Positions 60,091 to 64,000 of a stretch of 64,000 nucleotides of DNA are shown in pieces. The first letter of the stretch is position 1. Each line of letters begins with the position of its first letter. Source of the DNA: Nothopassalora personata (lineage: Eukaryota > Ascomycota > Dothideomycetes > Mycosphaerellales > Mycosphaerellaceae); NCBI GenBank assembly GCA_033816765.1, contig CM066297.1, forward strand, positions 2,635,353 to 2,699,352. Reading direction: 5' to 3'. Both the position numbers and the translations under genes were made by a program. Under the pieces are notes generated by a model. The model searched no databases and was not told the DNA's origin. It saw nothing but the letters and a program-made list of their open reading frames with translations.

Positions 60091-61547
60091 CTCCGCTGCT
60101 AGCAGCCCAGTCATGTTTGTCAAGAAGCCTGGAGGTGGTCTACGCCTATGTGTAGACTACCGCGGCTTGAACGCTGTCTCTAAGAAGAACAGGTACCCGA
60201 TCCCCTGATTCAAGAGACCCTCGAGCGCCTTTCAAAGGCCAAGTATTTCACGAAGCTCGACATTGTAGCCGCTTTCAACTCGCTGCGAATGGCCCCAGGC
60301 TACGAGTGGCTGACGGCTTTCCGGACTCGCTTTGGGCTGTTCCAATCCAACGTCATGCCTTTTGGCGTCTGCAACGGTCCTAGCACCTTTCAGCACTTTA
60401 TTAACGAGCTACTGAGGGAGTTCGATGAGTACGCCACGGCCTACATAGACGACATCCTGATCTATAGCGAGACGCTTGAAGAACACTACTCCCATGTTGA
60501 GAAAGTACTCCAGAAGCTCCTTAACGTAGGAGTACAACTGGACATCGACAAATGCGAATTCATCCAGACAGAGGTGAAGTTCCTTGGCCTTATCGTCTCC
60601 GCCCATGGTATCAAGATGGATCAGGAGAAGATTGAGGCTATACAAGAATGGGCACCCCCTACGAACGTCAAGGAAGTCCAGGGCTTCCTTGGCTTTGCCA
60701 ACTTCTATCGACGTTTTATTCACGGCTTCTCCAGCATCGTCCGCTGCATGCATAAGCTTACCCGTAAAGGAGAGAGCTTCCAGTGGACCCCTGAGTGTCA
60801 ACAGGCATTTGAGCTCCTAAAGGCAAAGTTCACAGAGAATCCTATCCTCCAGCACTTCGACTTTGAACTCGAGACACGCGTAGAGACCGACGCTTCAGAC
60901 GGCGTAGTAGGAGGTGTACTCCTCCAGCGCCGTTCCCCTGAACACCCGTGGCTACCAGTCGCCTATCTGTCAAAGAAGATGACAGGCGCTGAATGCAACT
61001 ACGAGATCTACGACAAAGAACTCCTCGCTATCGTCAAGGCCTTTGAAGAATGGCGGCCAGAGCTCGAAGGCTCTGCTATGCCTATCCAAGTGAGCTCGGA
61101 TCACAAGAACCTCGTGTATTTCATGATAGAGACAAGCTCCTAAATCGTAGGCAAGCCCGCTGGAGCGAGTACCTCTCGCGGTTCAACTTCGTCATTCAAT
61201 ACACCCCCGGCAAGGCCAACACGCTTGCTGACGCACTCACCCGGCGCCCAGGCGACCTCCCTGTCGACCGGGGCGAAGGGCAACACATCGCAGAACAGAC
61301 AGTAATCAAGGAGTACAACCTAGCTGACGAGCTGAAGGAGGGAGCCCGGGCAGAGACAGCGAACCTCTCCGCCTCCTTCGTTACGCTCCTACTCGCCCCT
61401 ACGTCCCTAGACGACAGTGATAGCGAGTCAGGACTGGATAGTGACCTCGAGGACCTGGACGATATTGAAGAGGGCTCAGTAACTTCTGACAGCTCCTCTG
61501 AATCAGACTTTGAGGGATTTGAAGACGAAGAGGCCCTGAAGGGCTGA
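60091..61547 (+). pseudogene. Reverse transcriptase and RNase H of the gypsy element
   Basis: Begins abruptly at [20 protein letters not shown], fused to the gag part, so protease and the RT N-terminus are deleted. A frameshift at about 60205 (a C homopolymer) is needed to reach [20 protein letters not shown]. The catalytic [10 protein letters not shown] is intact, as is [13 protein letters not shown], and RNase H has [14 protein letters not shown] and [19 protein letters not shown] second frameshift lies near 61125 (before [16 protein letters not shown]). A Glu/Asp/Ser-rich spacer follows, ending with a stop near 61545. Confidence 0.88.
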
Positions 61548-63319
61548 TGCGCCGTATCCGTCAGGCCTACGACGCGGATGAAGAGGCTCAAGCTTTGATT
61601 CAAGCCCTTGAAGCAGGAGCGAGGACCTTCCCAGGCTTCTCGCTGTCCGAATGCGAGCTTCAAGAGGGCGTCGTCTATTTCCGCAAGCGTCTGTACGTGC
61701 CTGAGCCCGAGGCTCCAACATTCGAGCAGAGGTTATTCAGGCTTTACACGATGCTCCCTCGGGCGGGCACCCAGGAGTCGCCAAGACCCACATGCTCCTT
61801 GCTAGGCATTACTGGTGGCAAGGCTCCTGGAAGACAGTCCGCCGCTACGTCAAGAACTGTGCTATCTGTCATAGAGTCAAGGTCGACCGCTCTCGCCCTC
61901 AGGGCCTACTCAAGCCCCTCGCAGCTCCTGATAGGCCCTGGAGGCACATCACCATGGACTTCATTACCGGCTTACCTGTCAGCACCACCTACTTTGGCTT
62001 CAAGGCCCGGGCCCTTCTTGTGATTGTCGACCGCCTTACGAAGGACAGGTTCCTTATACCCTGCTGGAGCATGACCGCCAAAGAGACTGCGAGGCTCTTC
62101 TTTGAGTTTGTCTGGCGGCATATTGGCCTCCCAGACAGTGCTGTCTCTGACCGAGGCACTCAGTTTACGTCTGACTTCTGGAAGCGCCTGATGGCCCTTG
62201 TTGGCATTAAGCATCACCTCTCTACTGCCTACCACCCCGAGACGGACGGACAGACAGAGAATGCAAACGCAGTGCTTGAACAGACTCTCCGCTGCTTCGT
62301 GGACTACCACCAGAAGGACTGGGCTCGCCATATCCCAGCCGTTGAATTCGCGGCCCGTAACTGGGACTCAGCACTACAGGGTACTCACCTTTCTACGCCA
62401 CAAGAGGCTATCACCCCCGAACCGGTGCTGAGCCTGAGGACCCTCTCCCGCCACCAGCAAGCTTCAGGGAAGAAGCAGCAGATGAGCTAGCTCTCCACCT
62501 CCACGAAATCCACCAAGAAATCCAAGAAGAAATGTCCTATGCACAAGCTGTGCAAGAGCACTATGCCAACCGTAGACGACAGCCAGCGCCCGACTACCAA
62601 GTAGGAGACAGGGTGTACCTGGATTCTAGGGACGTTCGTACAGACAGGCCCTGTAAGAAGCTTGATTGGAAGCGCCTAGGCCCCTTTGAGATCACTGAGA
62701 AAGTGAGCTCTCACGCATACCGCCTCGCCCTCCCAGAGCACATGCGTATTCACGACGTCTTCCACCCGGTTCGTCTCCGACCGGCAAGCAACGACCCGTT
62801 CCCTAATCAAGACCAAGACATGCCAGAGCCCCCTGCAGAAGGAGAGGACTACTCTGACAACCAAGAGAGGGAAGAACACGTTCGGAAAGTCATCGGCTTC
62901 CGTTACGAGCCCAATCCAGAGCGAGGACTACCAGGAATGATGTACCACGTGCAGTGGCAGAATGCTGAACCATGGGATACTACCTGGGAACCTATCCAGC
63001 ATATCATCTACAACAGAACACCGATTGAGGACTTCCACGCCTACGCTGAGGGCGAAGGGAACATCCCAAACTTCAGTCGTGTCTACGAATCAGACGTCTT
63101 CGACCCAGTGTACAAGTGGTGCATCGACCGTGACATGAGACCAAAACCAGGAACTGAGGAACAACACCCTAGGTATTTGCACCTCCTAGGGCTTCGTGGG
63201 AACTCCGCCTATTTAGGGGGGGCTACTGTCACGGTCTCCCATCAGGAAGGATCCCACCTGGGAGCTGAGAAGCCTTCGGGCCAAAAGAGAGTGGGAGTGA
63301 ATGTTCAGATTTGCATGTG
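61548..63319 (+). pseudogene. Integrase with C-terminal chromodomain-like region
   Basis: After [16 protein letters not shown] the HHCC zinc domain is split by a frameshift near 61755 (GHPGVAKTHMLLARHYWW, CAIC). Catalytic residues are present: TMDFITGLP, SDRGTQF, YHPETDGQTEN. Another frameshift near 62375 precedes the C-terminal part: VGDRVYLDSRDV, KKLDWKRLGPFEI, RIHDVFHPV, then a chromodomain-like KVIGFRYEP, MMYHVQWQNAEPWDTTWEP. The frame runs on into the 3' LTR to 63319. Confidence 0.88.
63216..63223 (+). promoter_or_regulatory. Polypurine tract
   Basis: AGGGGGGG, five bases before the TGTCACGG start of the 3' LTR; expected primer site for plus-strand DNA synthesis. Confidence 0.7.
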
Positions 63320-63721
63320 AATGCCAAGCCCGACAACATTCACAGCCTAAACCAGCCCCCACCCATGACACCTCAGGCACTAATGGACAGCGGCACCTCG
63401 GGACGTCACACCGTCACTGCCTGTGACTCGGAGAAGGCCCGCGCACGTGGAGGAAGCCCGTGGATACCCGTAGGAGGGTTGGAATGTTTGGTGAATGACA
63501 AAGTTTGGTGTTTGCCATGTGCAGCAAACACACAAACACGCAAACACGAGGACGCGCAACACGCGGGGGGATTGTACAAATAGCCGGCTTGCTCCCTAAG
63601 CCTCTCTCTTCTCTTCTTCGTCTTTCGTCTTGTGTAGCTAGCCTACCATACCTTTGTACCTGCAGCTGCATTTCGCACCTGCTTCTTAGTCCAGTTCCCA
63701 AGCCAGGCTCTCGCCCTGACA
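63228..63721 (+). repeat. 3' LTR, complete (494 bp)
   Basis: Starts TGTCACGG and ends GCCCTGACA, with TGTCA/TGACA terminal inverted repeats. The first 22 bases correspond to the part of the 5' LTR lost in the gap. Confidence 0.93.
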
Positions 63722-64000
63722 GGATTCCGAATCTGGTCTCCTCGTTCCTATAGGACGTCCAGGGGACAAGTTATCGCCGCCCAACGGTCGCGGTTACATA
63801 AGCCCAACGCCAACGCCAACGCCGACGCCAACGCCAAACAAGACCCGCTCGGGCCCCTTCTGTGCGGCTCGACGTGGGGATTCCGAATCTGGTCTCCTCG
63901 TTCCTATAGGACGTCCAGGGGACAAGTTATCGCCGCCCAACGGTCGCGGTTACATAAGCCCAACGCCAACGCCAACGCCGACGCCAACGCCAAACAAGAC
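63722..64000 (+). repeat. Un-RIPed satellite, 156-bp unit, runs off the window
   Basis: GGATTCCGAATCTGG starts at 63722 and 63878; the 123 bases available of the second copy are identical to the first. Each unit holds a hexamer run (CCAACG/CAACGC-type, five units). Normal CA/TG content. It directly abuts the 3' LTR, so the retroelement sits within or at the edge of this array. Confidence 0.9.

Larger units (their letters stand above)
59001..63721 (+). mobile_element. Ty3/gypsy chromovirus-type LTR retrotransposon, un-RIPed, internally deleted
   Basis: Element with a gap-truncated 5' LTR (59001-59473), gag from 59512, RT-RNase H, integrase with a C-terminal chromodomain-like region, polypurine tract and 3' LTR (63228-63721, TGTCA...TGACA ends). 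CA and TG are plentiful, so it was never hit by RIP. The LTR copies differ by a single base insertion over 472 bp, which normally means a very young insertion. Yet gag joins RT directly, so nucleocapsid, protease and the RT N-terminus are missing, and about six single-base frameshifts break pol. It cannot be autonomous as assembled. Confidence 0.9.

Overview
The window looks like a filamentous ascomycete (Pezizomycotina), probably a Dothideomycete, although sequence alone cannot prove the class. The evidence is a set of single-copy housekeeping genes with 47-113 nt GT-AG introns, fungal-type PAN1, SET1, eIF3b and SWIB proteins, and long blocks scarred by repeat-induced point mutation (RIP). 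In these blocks CpA/TpG has become TpA while CpG survives. For example, 25741-25920 holds no CA and no TG dinucleotide but about 15 CG.

Region by region: 1-1150 is a RIP-degraded block that stops about 240 bp before the PAN1 start codon. 1388-17644 is a normal gene-dense island. It carries PAN1 (actin/endocytosis scaffold, +), a small secreted protein (+, three exons), eIF3b (translation initiation, -), SET1 (H3K4 methyltransferase, -), a UAF30/TRI1-like SWIB protein (-) and an ADAL-type N6-methyl-AMP deaminase (+). 17645-25720 is a looser edge: a decayed MscS-like channel pseudogene, an intact five-exon MFS (Dal5/Tna1-like) permease, and a truncated Zn2Cys6-regulator tail that runs into the next RIP block.

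25721-58900 is a 33-kb RIP graveyard. Reading TAA/TAG as former Gln/Trp codons, I can still recognise a DED1-like DEAD-box helicase, a SIR2-like sirtuin with an intron, and a dynamin-family GTPase with P-loop, TKP(D/N) motif and GED. There are weaker methyltransferase-like and SIS-like traces. Nested in it are an LTR element with 369-bp LTRs and a CTAGT target duplication (33968-47077), a Ty1/copia element with 247-bp LTRs (36681-42294) inside that element, the 3' end of a Ty3/gypsy chromovirus, an inverted LTR pair, several tandem arrays, and an 85-bp insertion that escaped RIP.

After a 100-N gap, 59001-63721 is an un-RIPed chromovirus-type Ty3/gypsy element. Its LTRs are nearly identical, but it has an internal gag-pol deletion and several frameshifts. 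It carries a 9-nt post-LTR segment complementary to its own LTR, as expected for Tf1/sushi-type self-priming. The window ends in an un-RIPed 156-bp satellite whose RIPed 180-bp relative lies in inverted orientation just left of the gap.

The genes in the island are unrelated housekeeping functions in separate transcription units, not a pathway. The interest of the window lies in the degraded blocks and their layered history.
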